The translations under genes were made by a program, and so were the position numbers. Below are positions 1 to 11,329 of a stretch of DNA of 64,000 bases, in pieces (within the stretch, counting starts at the first letter, position 1; every line of letters starts with the position of its first letter). The DNA is taken from contig JAKSZT010054324.1 of assembly GCA_026826555.1 (NCBI GenBank), positions 7,267,581 to 7,331,580 of the forward strand. Reading direction: 5' to 3'. The DNA is from Tolypeutes matacus. Lineage: Eukaryota; Chordata; Mammalia; Cingulata; Chlamyphoridae. The notes beneath the pieces are model-generated. The model was given only the letters and a program-made list of their open reading frames with translations. It did no database searches and had not been told where the DNA came from.

Positions 1-570
1 TCCATTTGAAAATGTTTTGATTCTGTAAACAGAATTTAGCATGCAGCATGGATCCTAGCCCTAAAATTCCTGACTTGGCTGCTAAATCAATAGCATAGTT
101 AGTATCCAGGGTTGGAGCCAGAGGAAATGATGAGGGTTTGAGAATTAGAATTATTACATTATTATAAAGACAAACTGTTTTTACTTTCACAAAACCATTA
201 TTTTGTTCTGTTCCTCTTGCTAATACCTGTGCCCATTGAAGTCAAGTTGATCCCCATTTCTTCTAGGGTAGGAGTGGTTTTTACAAATGTTTTCCTCATA
301 CACATAGGCATGAAGCCTTCAGATGAAAATCAATACTAACAATACATGAAATACAAACCCAGATATGCTTTTGAAAAGATACATTCTTATAGGATGCTGC
401 ATGGCAGTTCCTTCCTCAATCTGCTTAGAATTTTCAGTACATTACATGACTCCCACATGGTCAAAGAACCTGGCACATTTTTATTTGTAATTATGTCTCT
501 TTGGGAAATTGTAAAGAATGCACATCATTACTGAAGTCTTGTTCACAACGAGAAAATTCCTTACTACATA
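1..570. other. Non-coding DNA, no recognised feature
   Basis: AT-rich sequence with no repeat family or gene that I can recognise. A 62-codon ORF at 346-534 has unremarkable composition and no recognisable motif, so I treat it as chance. Confidence 0.5.
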
Positions 571-2440
571 GCTATAATAGGCAGAATAATGGCCCTCCTA
601 AGATACCCATGTCTTAATCACTGGAATTTGTGATTAGGTCAAATGACAAAGGGCAACTAAGGTTTCAGATGGAATTAAGGTTGCTATCCAGTTGACCTTG
701 AGATGGAGAGATTATCCTGGATTATCTCAGTGGGCCCTATGTAATCACCAGGGCCCGTAAAAGTTAAAGAGAGATAGAAGGAGTGTCCATATCAGTGATA
801 CAGTGTGAGAAAGACCCACCATTCATGGCTTTGAAGATGGAGGAATGAAGCCATAAGCCAAGAAACACAGGTATCCACTAGAAGCCAGAAAAAGCAAGAA
901 AATGGACTCTCCTAGTGCCTCCAGAAGGAACGCAGTCCTGCCAACACTTTGATTTTAGCCCAGGGAAACCCATTTCAGACTTCTAAACTCCCTAACTAGG
1001 ATGGTCCATTTGATGGGCCCTTGATATTGACGACTATGCTTGTGAACCTTTGCTCTTGAAATTGAAACTTAGCCTAGTGTTGTGGGGTGCCTAAGAGTTG
1101 CCTCCTGAAAGCCTCCTTGTTGTTCAAATGTGGCCTCTCTCTAAGCCAAACTCAGCACATAAATGCATTACCTTCCCCCCAGTGTGGGACATGACTCCCG
1201 GGGATGTCTCCCTGGCACCATAGGATTACTACCAAGCACCAACTAGCAATGCAACTGGAAAAAGACCTTGAATAAAAGGGATAAAAGGTAAAGACAAATG
1301 AGTTTATATGGCTAAGAGACATCAAAGTGAGCAAGGAGGTCATCCCAGAGATAACGCTTATACACATCTCAGCAGGATCTCATAGACTGCCAAAGTGGAT
1401 ACTACCCCAAATAGTGGGGCTCCTGAGCGCTCTGGAGAAACCCAGGTCCTATGGTCAGGGCATTTAGCCCCAGAGTTTGGTGACTTGCCAGTGGACCCTA
1501 CTTTGGAGTTTGTGCTTCTGAGAGTGACAGAGTTGGACTCAGTTATGGCTTCCCTATACATGGCGCATCTTTCCCTTCTATTTGAACCTATATTTGGTGC
1601 TAGAGTTGGTAGGTGTACATCCAAGAGACTTGAATCTTTGGGCTGTCTATGTGCTAGCTGGGCCCTGAGCCTCAGTGGAGTTGTAACACCTACTCTCCTG
1701 TTCATTGGACTCACCCAGGACAACTAACAAGGAGGTGAGGATTGACAACCACCATACCAAGAAAATGAGAGCTCCTACAACTGCAAGCAAGAGAGTCCCA
1801 TCCATCAGCTGTATGGGATCGAAGCCCCCTCTCAATTAGAGGTGGAGTGGACATCACCATCCCAGAATCCTCAGGATTGGGGAATGAACTACGGACTAGA
1901 GGGGACTTACTGGTATTCTTCAATAGACTTGTTGTGATTCTAGCAATGGAAGAAATTACAGCATTGATGTGGAGGCAGTGGCCACTGGAGGCTCTGAGGG
2001 CAGAGGGAAGGAAAGACAAGTGTAATGAGCAGGCTTTTTTGGGACTTGGGAATCATCCTGAATGGCATTGCAATGACAGATATATGCCAGTATATATCTT
2101 CCCATAGCCTACAGAATTGTGTGGGAGTGAGTGTAAACTACAATGTGAACTATGGTCCATGCTCAATGGCAATGCCCCAGGATGCATTTATCAGTTGCAA
2201 TGAATGTGCCACACTAATGAAGGCTGTTGCTTATGTGGGAGGGTGTGGGAGGTATGGGGAGCAGGGCATATGGGAATCCCTACATTTTTTGTGTAACATT
2301 TGTGCAGTCTAAGTATCTTTAAAGAAATAAAAAATATATATATTAAAAAACAAAATAAAAAAACTCCATAACTGCAAGATAAATTTGCTTTAAGTCTTTA
2401 AGTTTGTGGTAACTAGTTATGGCAGCAATAGACAACTAAA
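571..2440 (+). mobile_element. MaLR/ERVL-type LTR split by a later retroposon
   Basis: Two separated blocks, 571-997 and 2361-2440, together read as one old LTR of about 500 bp. The first carries the phrases typical of mammalian MaLR-like LTRs (a GAGATTATCCTGG block and a CTCCAGAAGGAACGCAG block). The second carries the LTR 3' end, with TTAAG...GTTTGTGGTAA and a GCAGCAATA terminus. The LTR is interrupted exactly where a 13-bp target duplication flanks the 998-2360 insert, which shows that the LTR is older. The class is assigned from memory of the consensus; the subfamily is not determined. Confidence 0.6.
998..2360 (+). mobile_element. Xenarthran L1 3'-end-like retroposon with target-site duplication
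   Basis: A 1,363-bp insert flanked by a 13-bp duplication, AAACTCCCTAACT at 985-997 and AAACTCCATAACT at 2361-2373 (12/13 identical). It ends in an A/T-rich tail (about 2320-2360), as expected for L1-machinery insertion on the plus strand. The distal part (about 1780-2320) matches what I remember as a very common xenarthran repeat: a GAGAGTCCCATCCATCAGC block, a GGTGGAGTGGACATCACCAT block, and a TGTGTAACATTTGTG...TATCTTTAAA end. I infer the long 3' end of a xenarthran L1. ORFs inside it (plus 1395-1727, 110 aa; minus 1358-1723, 121 aa) overlap antiparallel, lack known domains, and are probably incidental. Confidence 0.65.
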
Positions 2441-3110
2441 ATGGTAAATTAAAGGCAAACATGGCACTACTTTCCTCCCTGGACCATGCCTCTGGACATC
2501 CTGGAACCCAGGGTAGGCCTGGGCAAACAAAAAGCAGCTGTCTTGAGCAACTTGCTGCTTGGCAGCATCTCACTGTTCTTTCTGGGTATCTCTGCCCCAC
2601 AGAAATCACAGAATTTCAAAGATTCTATACCTGTCCTCTAGATACCTATACTACACTCTCTTTCCAGGAGCAGGCAAATAACACATGTTTCAGTCACTTT
2701 CCTCCCTCCACCAGTATTTTTAAAGCCTAGGTGGTGTTCGGCAACAGCAATAATAAGAGGGCCTATAGTGTGCAAAAAAGATTGGTCATCTGAATGTAGA
2801 AACAAGCAAGAGGTTAATCATCCAAAGGACAGACATTACAAGAAAGGTTTCAATCTTTTTCATCTTGAGGGGGCTGTGGGTGAGGGGTAAGTTAGCAATT
2901 AACTTAGCAGATATCCAGGCAGGTAGAGAGTTGATAGTGAAGTTGGACAGCAGGTCTCTAGCAATAGAACAAGTGATAAATAAGATCTGCGCATGGACAT
3001 ACCAGTCACTTAATGATACAGGGACCTAATAACCACTAGGAAAGAAAATGGGAAACAAGGCAGGAGACCCCTGATTGGAAAACATGGTCAAAGAAAAATA
3101 ACCTTTAGAC
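2441..3110. other. Non-coding DNA, no confident feature
   Basis: No repeat family recognised with confidence. An 89-codon ORF at 2461-2730 has no recognisable domain. Confidence 0.4.
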
Positions 3111-3310
3111 CAGGGGTTCTTAACAAGGGGTCCATGAGCTTGAATTGAAATTCAAAAAAAAAAAAAACATTATTCTTGTGGGAACATGTTGGTGTGGGTG
3201 TGATATATTTATTAAATAATACACCGTAGAGTATGGACTTAGTACGGAGTCCATGGTTTTCACCTGATTGGCAAAGGGGTCCATGGAACAAAAAAGGTTA
3301 AGTACCCCTG
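3111..3310 (+). mobile_element. hAT-type MITE, copy 1
   Basis: A 200-bp element with terminal inverted repeats: CAGGGGTTCTTAAC at the left, and a right end (GTTAAGTACCCCTG) whose reverse complement is CAGGGGTACTTAAC. It is flanked by an 8-bp duplication, CTTTAGAC (3103-3110) and ATTTAGAC (3311-3318), with one mismatch. The 8-bp target duplication and CAGGGG termini are hallmarks of hAT elements. It contains no transposase and is related to the copy at 15802-15996. An A-run inside (about 3152-3165) is private to this copy. Confidence 0.8.
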
Positions 3311-3362
3311 ATTTAGACTAAGTTAAAAACTTCAACTTTAAAAAAAAAAAAAAAAAAAAAAA

Positions 3363-3552
3363 GGGAAGCGGCTGTGGCTCAATCAGTAGGGCTCCTGTTT
3401 ACCATATGGGAGGCCCCGGGTTCGGTTCCCGGGGCCTCCTGGTGCGGGCAGGCCCGCCTGCACGGCGTGGTTAGCTGACCCAGCGAGCACAAGCAGCAAG
3501 GGAGGGATAAATGAATAAATAAATTCTAAAAATCTTTAAAAAAAAAAAAAAC
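3363..3552 (+). mobile_element. DAS-type tRNA-derived SINE, copy 1
   Basis: A tRNA-related head carries an A-box-like TGGCTCAATCAG and a B-box-like GGTTCGGTTCC. It is followed by a GC-rich body (GGGGCCTCCTGGTG..., GTGGTTAGCTGACCCAGCGAG), an AAATGAATAAATAAAT stretch and poly(A). This is the SINE family I associate with armadillos and other xenarthrans. The repeated flank AAAAACTTCAA (3325-3335 and 3547-3557) may be the target duplication. If so, an unusual A-run of more than 20 bases (3341-3362) sits between the left duplication and the SINE head. Confidence 0.85.
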
Positions 3553-4387
3553 TTCAAAAGTAGAGATCCATACATTGCCCTTACCCAGAGATAGATGTCA
3601 TCTAAATGTGGAATTGAGTTAAATGCCCCCGAATGGTATAAAGCTGCATGAGCGGGACCCAAGCTTGTCGTTATACATCTCTTGTCATCATAACGTAATA
3701 CTTTTGAATCCCATTTTCACTGAAACCTCTATAAATTAGGTTTCACTGGATAAGAGCAAATTTAACCAAATAAATTAATTGAGACAGCATAATACAGTGC
3801 CAGTAGTAGTTCTCAAACTTTTTGGTTTCCTTTCAATGCCTATTCACTTGGGGGCTGGAGAATATAACACAAACCCATCAGTAACAGTGGTTTAGAATAG
3901 CAAGGATTCCTATTTGTGGAGAGGGTGGGGGAGGTTTGCCAGATCACAAAGGAGTGGTTTGAAAAGCCTCTGAGGGTGATACTGTTATGTACCTCCTCCA
4001 GACCCACTAACTCCACAGGGTAGCCTTCTGCTCCTTTTGTTTAAAATCACTGGTATCGTTGAAAGCTGACCTCCCTGAGAGTCAGAAGACCAGAATTTGT
4101 ATCCTTGCTCCCCTGCATATTTGACTTGGGCCTTCTCAGAAAATTTATGCCCTACCTGCAGCTGAATCACTATTATGCTCATTTAAAATGTTGATTCTTG
4201 GGTCCAGGTCAAAACAACTCTGAGGTTGTTTTTCAGATCTCCATTTTTGCAATCAGAGATGTGTTTGGCACTATCAAGATCGAAAACTATTGGGAATGAC
4301 TTTAGCCAAGTTATTGCACTTCTTTGTTTCCTTTATCTGAAAAATAAGAGGTATGAATTGGAAGCTATTTATAGTTCTTCCAGATCC
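3553..4387. other. Non-coding DNA, possible decayed DNA-transposon fragments
   Basis: The phrase AGTTCTCAAACTTTTTGG near 3810 resembles an end of an old hAT/MER element, but I could not define boundaries. Nothing else recognised. Confidence 0.3.
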
Positions 4388-4640
4388 TACAGGGTGGCAA
4401 AGTGGAAAGGTAAGGAATTTGGAGCCAAAAGGACATGGGTTCCAATATCAACTGCACCACTTACTGTGTGACGTTGAGTAAATTATCTAACCTCTATTAT
4501 TCTCAATTTCTTCATCTGTAAAATAAGACTAATAATAATTTCCATTTTATTAGTTGTTGCAAGAAGTAGCAATGATGTATATAAATTGCTTAAATGATAT
4601 TTATAAATTTTTCCATGGTAGTGAAGCAGGCTAGTAAGAT
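4388..4640 (+). repeat. MIR element
   Basis: Follows the MIR consensus order: a 'gtggcaaagtgg' start, 'ggagccaaaaggacatgggttc', 'ccacttactgtgtgacgttg', 'taacctct...caatttcttcatctgtaaaat', then the AATAAT-rich tail. Moderately diverged, as expected for this ancient tRNA-derived SINE. Confidence 0.8.
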
Positions 4641-4675
4641 TGGGAATCAATAGATAGATCTGGAACCTGGCAATA

Positions 4676-5270
4676 TGTCTACATGGACAGTGATAACCCC
4701 CCAAGAAGGCTGTTGGAAGATCCTAGCGAGATTTCCACCACCCAGAATGAGATACCCAGAAATTCCCAAGAGATTCTCCGATATTCTCCTGGGACATTAT
4801 CATTGGCCCCACCTGGGGGATTGATGGGTGGGGTAATCAATCAAAACAGCAAACACCTGGGACTCCTCCCATGCCATTAGCAAAGGGGTGAAATAATTAA
4901 CAGTTTAAAAAACAGATGCAAAGGTCAAATTGCCCCTTCTGCTTCTGTTCCTGACCCCTCCTGCCTGCTGCCGCACTTGGAGCCCTCGTGGCTTCTGCAC
5001 CCTGCTCTTGCCATGTCCCCCCTGCTAGGATAAACACGCAAATAAAACCTGGGCATTTATAATCTAAAATGGGAAACTACAGTCTATAAATCAGCCCTCT
5101 CTATCACTTTTCAGCCCCTTACCCTCTATTAGGGACCCGTGATCTCTTATTTTCTCCCATTTCTCTTCTCTCCCTACCTTAATAAATTGCTGGTCTCACT
5201 CACCTGACGTGCTCTGAAATTTATTTCTGCAGCATAAGTCAAGAACCTAGACTAAATCCAGTAACAGTAG
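4676..5270 (+). mobile_element. Probable solo ERV LTR
   Basis: About 590 bp with LTR-like organisation: a C/G-rich U3-like region with direct sub-repeats (agattctccgatattctcctgg), a TATA-like stretch near 5058 (GCATTTATAATC), a pyrimidine-rich block, an AATAAA polyadenylation signal (near 5180), then a short U5-like tail ending near AGTAACA. No gag, pol or env sequence flanks it. The exact TG...CA ends and target duplication could not be fixed, so the boundaries are approximate. Confidence 0.5.
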
Positions 5271-5394
5271 CAAATGTTATCGCTTCACAAATAACACAAC
5301 TTAACCTAATTAAAGTGCGATTATTGTTTAAAAAGCTTCTTAAGGAGGAATTGGAAGAGTCTTTATTCTACACTTGGGGCAGAGTGTATCAATT

Positions 5395-5850
5395 CACGTA
5401 CTGCTGCATTACAAACCATCCCAAAACTCAGCGGCTTAAAACAATAAGCATGTATTATTGTGCATGGGCCTTTGTGTCAGTTGGGCAGTTCTAGTCTTGA
5501 CTTGGATCACTCATGCATCACCTCTAGGTCCCGTAGGCAGTTCTCCTGATCTTGACTGGGCTCTCTTACATGTTTAGGACCTGGCTGGCTTAGGCTAGTC
5601 TAGATTGCCTCAGCTGTGACTACTGGGCTCTCCACCATGTGGCCTCTTATTTCAATAGACTACTCCGCGACTGTTTACATGGTGGTGCCAGGATTCAAAA
5701 ACGGCATGCTGTCGCTATTGCTGCATTTTGTTAGTCAAAGCACTTCACAAAGCCAGCCCCGATTCCAAGGGTGTGGCTAGAAACTCCACCTCTTGATGGG
5801 AGTTGCTGCAAAGTCACATTACAGAGGACACACTCCTTTGCTCAAGACAG
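5395..5850 (-). mobile_element. MaLR-related LTR, reverse orientation
   Basis: The phrase 'actgctgcattacaaaccatcccaaaactcagcggcttaaaacaa' (split here: ACTGCTGCATTACAAACC, then CAGCGGCTTAAAACAA) is the reverse complement of the 3' end of a MaLR-like LTR. The rest keeps the family order (CTCCACCATGTGG, TCACATTACAGAGG). Diverged; family named from memory. Confidence 0.45.
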
Positions 5851-5853
5851 CAG

Positions 5854-6033
5854 CAATGATTCTCAAAAGTTCGCATCAGAATTCCCTGGAAGGCTTGTTA
5901 AAACATAGATGACTGCGTTCACCTGACTCTGATTCAGTAAGTCCAGGGTGAGGCCCAATAAGCTGTAGTTCTAACAATTTCCCAGGTGATAGTGATGTTG
6001 CTGGTCTGTGGATCATACTTTGAGAAACTTTGG
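5854..6033 (+). mobile_element. MER20 (hAT-Charlie) element
   Basis: Nearly full MER20 layout: TGATTCTCAAAAGTTCG start, GGAAGGCTTGTTAAAACA, CTCTGATTCAGTAAGTCC, GTAGTTCTAACAATTTCCC, then CATACTTTGAGAAACTTTGG as the inverted end. MER20 is an old placental DNA transposon. Confidence 0.8.
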
Positions 6034-6065
6034 TCTACAGTGGAATATTTTATTCTACCTAAATA

Positions 6066-6094
6066 TACACACACAGATACACACACACACACAT
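6066..6094. repeat. (CA)n microsatellite
   Basis: Short interrupted CA dinucleotide run. Confidence 0.9.
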
Positions 6095-7080
6095 CTATGT
6101 AATTTTTCTAAATAAACTATTTCCTGCATAATATAAGATGTTCAATTCATGATCTATCTGAAATTTTTAAGATCTAGAGATTTTAAGAGGATTTGTATTT
6201 TCCTCTGAAAAATATAATTCCTTTCTGAGATTCTACACTTAAACACATAATAAACTCTAATCAATCAAAGCCTACTGAAAGATTTTATTTTACTCTCTTG
6301 TCTCTCTCTACCTCTCTCCCCAATTCCATTTTCCCCATACTAAGTACAATTAGGTCAGTAAGGGATAGGTCTTGTTGAGTCAAATGAGAAACAGAAAAGT
6401 GTGTCTTTTATATTTTGTTTAAAATTAACTAGAAGAAAATAGTTGAATAACTAAAAGGGATATTCATATTCTAGCTTCTCATTTTAGAGATGAAGTAACA
6501 GGCTAAATAAGTTGAGTAACTTGCACCCAAACACTAATATTTATTTAGTCACCACTACTTGATGTGTGGTAAGCCCATATGATCTAAACCAACAGTTCTC
6601 TACTTTCATCTTAGTTCACTGAGTTATGAACTACCTCTAGAGAACTTTTGTAAACCTCGAGTTAATTGTGACTTATTGGTTCTGGTTCTTACAAAATGCA
6701 TCAGTTTCCTATTCTTTATTAACAAGGGGAGGGGGAAATTACCAGGTTCTTATCTGTGTTTTGAGAACATTTCCCTAGGAAAACAGGCATTAGGTACAAT
6801 TTACTGAGGAAAATGAGACTTAGATGGGTCAAGAGATTTACCTAGGGACATACTCTGGAACCAGGACTTGTTTGTCTAGGACCAAATTTATTTCCAGTGT
6901 ATTAAAAAAAATAAAATAAATATCCAAACCAATCCATGTTAACTATTCACAATTAACTCTTAATTAGCTAAATTATTTGAAGAACTATAGTTCTTGGTAG
7001 CAACTCTTGGAAATAGCCTAGTATTATTTATATTTTAAGTACCTCACAACCTGACTATATACCTAACATAGTATTATCAT
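6095..7080. other. AT-rich non-coding DNA, nothing recognised
   Basis: No gene, splice-flanked ORF or clear repeat seen. Confidence 0.5.
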
Positions 7081-7084
7081 GTGA

Positions 7085-7300
7085 TGTTTGTTAATCACTT
7101 ACTACATGCCAGCCATTACACAAACCCCATATTTATTATATTTAATATTCACAATTCTCTGAGGTAGGTATACTTTTTATCTATCTTCTTTTTATAGATT
7201 AAAAACAGACTTAACTGGTTAAATAATCACAGTAAGTAGTAAGGTTGGCACTCAGTGAAATTCTGCTTGATTCTAAATCTTACTGCCTTATCCATGCCAC
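7085..7300 (-). repeat. MIR element, reverse orientation
   Basis: Reverse-complement MIR order: CACTTACTACATGCCAGCC, TTCACAATTCTCTGAGGTAG, TTTTTATAGATTAAAAACAG, then GTAGTAAGGTTGGCA. Confidence 0.75.
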
Positions 7301-7890
7301 TATTCTGTCTTGCTACTTGTACTTTCTTTATCAATTACTGTAAAGTGCTATAATACTACAAAAATAACTTTGAATCCATTGAAAACTGAGCCTGTTTCAA
7401 AATAAGAAATTTATGACAGAATTGAGGGTAAAGATGAGAAGGAAACATCTAGTTTATTAAAGAAATTACAACTAAAAATAGCTATGAGACTGACATGATT
7501 AGCTACCACATGCAATCAAGTATGTGGACTTCCAAAACAGTCACCTTGGGAAAATATATGCAGTATATGTTTATTTGAAAATTACACTAATGCTGCATTT
7601 TTAGACCTGCTTTAGGTGTGATTTTGTGTACACACCTAATTGTTTTTTTTTTTTAACATTAAAAAATTATTCAGATTTTAAGTGATTGCTCACTTAATTT
7701 ACTAGATTTTACGCTGAACAACTTTTTGGATATTTTCCAAAATCAATTCCATCTTCAGGAAACATATTTGCCAACATTTTTGGCGTTCCATAAAACTGTG
7801 ATTCAGATACTGAACATAGTTCCTAAAAAGGACATTTAAAATTGTTTTGAACTATGGCAGCAAACTAGAGTCATAAATAAAATAAGTGTT

Positions 7891-8077
7891 GGGAAGCGGC
7901 TGTGGCTCAATCAGTAGGGCTCCCGTTTACCATATGGGAGGCCCCTGGTTCGGTTCCCGGGGCCTCCTGGTGAGGGCAAGCCCGCCCGCACGGCGTGGTT
8001 AGCTGACCCAGCGAGCACAAGCAGCAAGGGGGGGATAAATGAATAAATAAATAAAATCTTTAAAAAAAAATAAAATA
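7891..8077 (+). mobile_element. DAS-type SINE, copy 2, perfect 16-bp target duplication
   Basis: Full-length copy nearly identical to the one at 3363, with A-box-like (about 7903-7914) and B-box-like (7947-7957) pol III promoter elements. It is flanked by the perfect duplication AAATAAAATAAGTGTT at 7875-7890 and 8078-8093. The near-perfect match between copies implies recent amplification. It is not a functional tRNA gene: there is no cloverleaf 3' half. Confidence 0.9.
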
Positions 8078-8389
8078 AAATAAAATAAGTGTTTATAGTC
8101 TTCCAAAGTTAGTATTTTGAATATTCCAATTTGAATACATTCCAAGGTGAATACATTCCAACACATTTGTTTGAAAAAAAAATTTTTAAAGCAAGAAAAT
8201 TTTGTTATGAAAGGGAAGGGGAAAGCTCTTTGGACTAGATAAAGTTTAAGTTCAGGCTATTACAGGACAATTATGGATTTTCTCAAAAAGAATAATCAGT
8301 TGGACTTCCTTTAAAAAAAAAAAAAAGTCCTTACAAACTCCTCCTGGTTCAACAATTTGAGCAGACCATTTAACCCAACACTAGTGACC

Positions 8390-8940
8390 TGTTTATAGGT
8401 GAAGTCTCAGAGAAATCTTTTACCTGGAATTCTTCAAAATGGCTGACATCAGGGTCATACAGATAATCAAGGCAGATTTCATTTACAAGCAGGAAACCAC
8501 ACCAACAGTAGCAGATGTATCACTTGGGAAAGCTTCAAGTTACAGAACACTCAGCTAAACGTGGCTTACACACAAGAATTCCAAAGGTAGGCAGTCCAGG
8601 TCTAATTGCGTGGCTCAAGTGTGATATCAGGAACCCAGGTGCTTCCCACCTTTCTTCTCCACTATCTTTAACTCATATTTACTGCTCCATAATTGCAAAC
8701 TGCAAGATGGTTGTGCCATCTCCAGACATCACACAATATTCCAGGTGGAAAGAAGGGGGTAAGGAAAAGGGGCAAAAGATGGTGGCCTCTGTGTCTATTC
8801 CCCTTGTATCAGGAAAGCAAAAATTTCCTAGAAGAACCCTCAGCAAATATGTATTCATTTAATTTGTGAGAACTGCATCAAATAGCCACTACCAACTGCA
8901 AGAAAAACAGGGAATTGAAAGTTCGACTTTCCAGCGTCTA
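8390..8940. repeat. Probable ancient interspersed repeat, class uncertain
   Basis: The block with TTTCTTCTCCACTATC, GCAAACTGCAAGATGG and CCAGACATCACACAATATTCC resembles a repeat that I have seen in many mammals but cannot name. A 115-codon ORF (8515-8862) lies wholly inside and is probably a chance reading of repeat sequence. Confidence 0.4.
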
Positions 8941-9039
8941 AATTAGAATAAAACGAGGAGAGGATTGAGAATGCACAGAGTGAGCCAAATTACAATGTCT
9001 GTCTCAGTAGGGCTTACATTTTACTTGGCAGTGTGTTTT

Positions 9040-9225
9040 CACACATTGTATCATTAAATCATCACAACAACCCTAGGAGATGGTCCTCATGTCATCAATT
9101 TTATCAATAAGGGAAGTGTGGCATGAAGTGGTTAACAGAATTGTCCAAAGTCACCCAGTTAATAAGCATTGGAGACAATTTCTGTATGACTCCAGAACCC
9201 ATATTCTCTGATATGGGTTTTGGAA
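9040..9225 (-). repeat. MIR element, reverse orientation
   Basis: Carries the phrases ATCATCACAACAACCCTAGG, TGGTTAACAGAATTGTCC and AAGTCACCCAGTTAATAAGC in reverse MIR order. Confidence 0.75.
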
Positions 9226-11290
9226 AAAAAAAAAAACGTCAGCACGGGAACAATGCTTTCCCAAAGATAAGTATTGAATTTGCTGTTAAAAGGCAACACG
9301 CAGTAGAATATTTTTAATCCTTATTGGATTCTCAGGCAAGGGTCTTGTTCTTACATGTAACAAAACTTGAGACATTCCTAATAGGAGAAAGCCAAGGTCA
9401 CTTGGGGATTAATCAATGGATTCCATTAGTCACTGAAGCCCTCGAATGACTCTCAACATTCACCCACTGGTGGGAGATTTACAGATGGTGAATTAATTAA
9501 TACCTTGCTTATATATTTTCCATTGATTTGCTTTTATTATAATGTAGTACTTGATGTATGCCAAAGAAACTATTTTGCCCTCTAATAGTTTGCCCATAGA
9601 GAAGGGCCTGAAATAAATCAGACCTATAATCATGTTAATAAAAATAGAACATATTACCTTGTTTAGGTCTTACATACCCTCTTCTCAAATGTGTACTAAT
9701 ACAATGACACAGGTTATTGTGGAGTGAGCAAGGAAATTTTGGTAGGATAAATGTTTTGCAAGGTACTATTTTTTTTTTAACCATATCTACCATATTTTTT
9801 ACCATATCTTTGGGCTTGATCTTTATTTTCTAGAAAAATTTCTGTTTACATTTAGGTGTATGATTCTTGCCAGTTCACTTAAACTGTGTTCCACACTTGA
9901 CTCAAGTTCTCCTCATTAATGCTGAGTTGGTATGTCTTAATAATCTCCAACTGTGTTAACTTCTCCCAGGTGCAAACTTAAGTTTCACAAGGTTAATATA
10001 TTTAATACATACATTTACTGGGTGCTGTTTTTATCACATCTTAAAATTTTCATTTGTTAAAAGACCCAATTTCTAAATTTATTGCTCTTTAGTCTGTTTT
10101 TCAAAGGGGAGGGAAAACACCTTTATTCCACTAGTTACATTCCCACCCCTTCCATTTTTTTCCCTCCTAATAAATGTAATTAGTTCTAGGTTTGAGGAGC
10201 AGAAAAGATCAGAGAAAAGGAAACTTAATAAAAGCACACATTTTCCATTAATGTCTTCAAAATCCTTGAAAAGTCTGTTGAAAATAATCCCACTTGCTCA
10301 CCCAGCTAATGAGTTTTTTGTTTTGTTTTCTTTTTTAAATGTCCTAGTAGTTTTCGACCAGGAGAATATGTTCAGAGAAAATTATTTAGTATCTTGCCCT
10401 TCTAGGTCTTGAGGAATTAAAAAGCTTTAATAACAAACTTTCATAGTTCATTACTCTGCTTAAAATTAATAGCATACTAAAAATTCGCTTACAATTGTTT
10501 TATAAAACAATCTTTTAATTTATGCAAATATTAGTAAAACAATGAGATGTTTGAAAATAACCATTTTCAGATGCCCTTAAAAGAGCTATTTACATAGAAC
10601 CCATTATTTTATTTATTGTATATAATTCTTATTGGTTTAAAAAATGAAAGGCTTCTTTGCGTTTGAAGGCTTCTTCAAGCTGGAGGAACCACGTGAAGAC
10701 AAAGCCACACCCTTTCTTTCCTTCGCTGAAAGTCTTCTGACAAGGTCTCCTTTCAACCTCCTAAAAGTGGTTTTCCATTAGAAGCAACTGAGAGCGTCTG
10801 TTCTTTTACCTTCTCCGTGGATCAGAAAGTCTTTGAAGAATGGCATAAAATTTTCAGTGCTCTTCCACGGCCTAAAACAGACTGCACAAATTATGTACAC
10901 AAATTTTAAGTGACTGATAAATAAAAGCTGACATACAATGGGGAAAATGCCTCATTAGACATAAATGTCCTATTTTCTCTCCGTTTTCTGCTTTTTCTTG
11001 GCTGCTGTAAGGCATCAATGTTAAAATACAGAAGTCGATTACATAGTGTCAGAGAAGTGGTGCGCCATAAACTAACAAACACAAATAAATATCATCCACG
11101 AGATTCTGGCGAAATCTCTCAGGATGCTTGAACCGGTGTTTTCTAGCCACATCAGGACTGTGTACAAGTTGAAAATGGAAAGTTGAGTGTAAAATAACAG
11201 TCTATTTGTCCACGTAGGGAAATAAAGTATCCTGTACGGCTTTCCTATAAATGAAATATTGGTAACTGTGACCATTAACAAAATTGAAAG
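9226..11290. other. AT-rich non-coding DNA upstream of the 11.3 kb CpG-rich block
   Basis: No gene or recognised repeat. The stretch at about 10,640-10,800 is less AT-rich and looks unlike repeat sequence (GGAACCACGTGAAGAC with a CACGTG E-box near 10,690). It could be conserved flanking regulatory DNA, which alignment would show. Confidence 0.4.
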
Positions 11291-11329
11291 GAAAAAAAAA
11301 AAAATCCGCAGATGTTTTCGACGGGGTGG

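Noticed and set aside
3363..3450. tRNA gene
   Set aside because: The A- and B-box-like motifs belong to a SINE head; the 3' half cannot fold as a tRNA and the unit recurs at other sites with poly(A) tails.
8515..8862. 115-codon ORF as a gene
   Set aside because: Lies within what appears to be an old interspersed repeat, with no domain or splice context.
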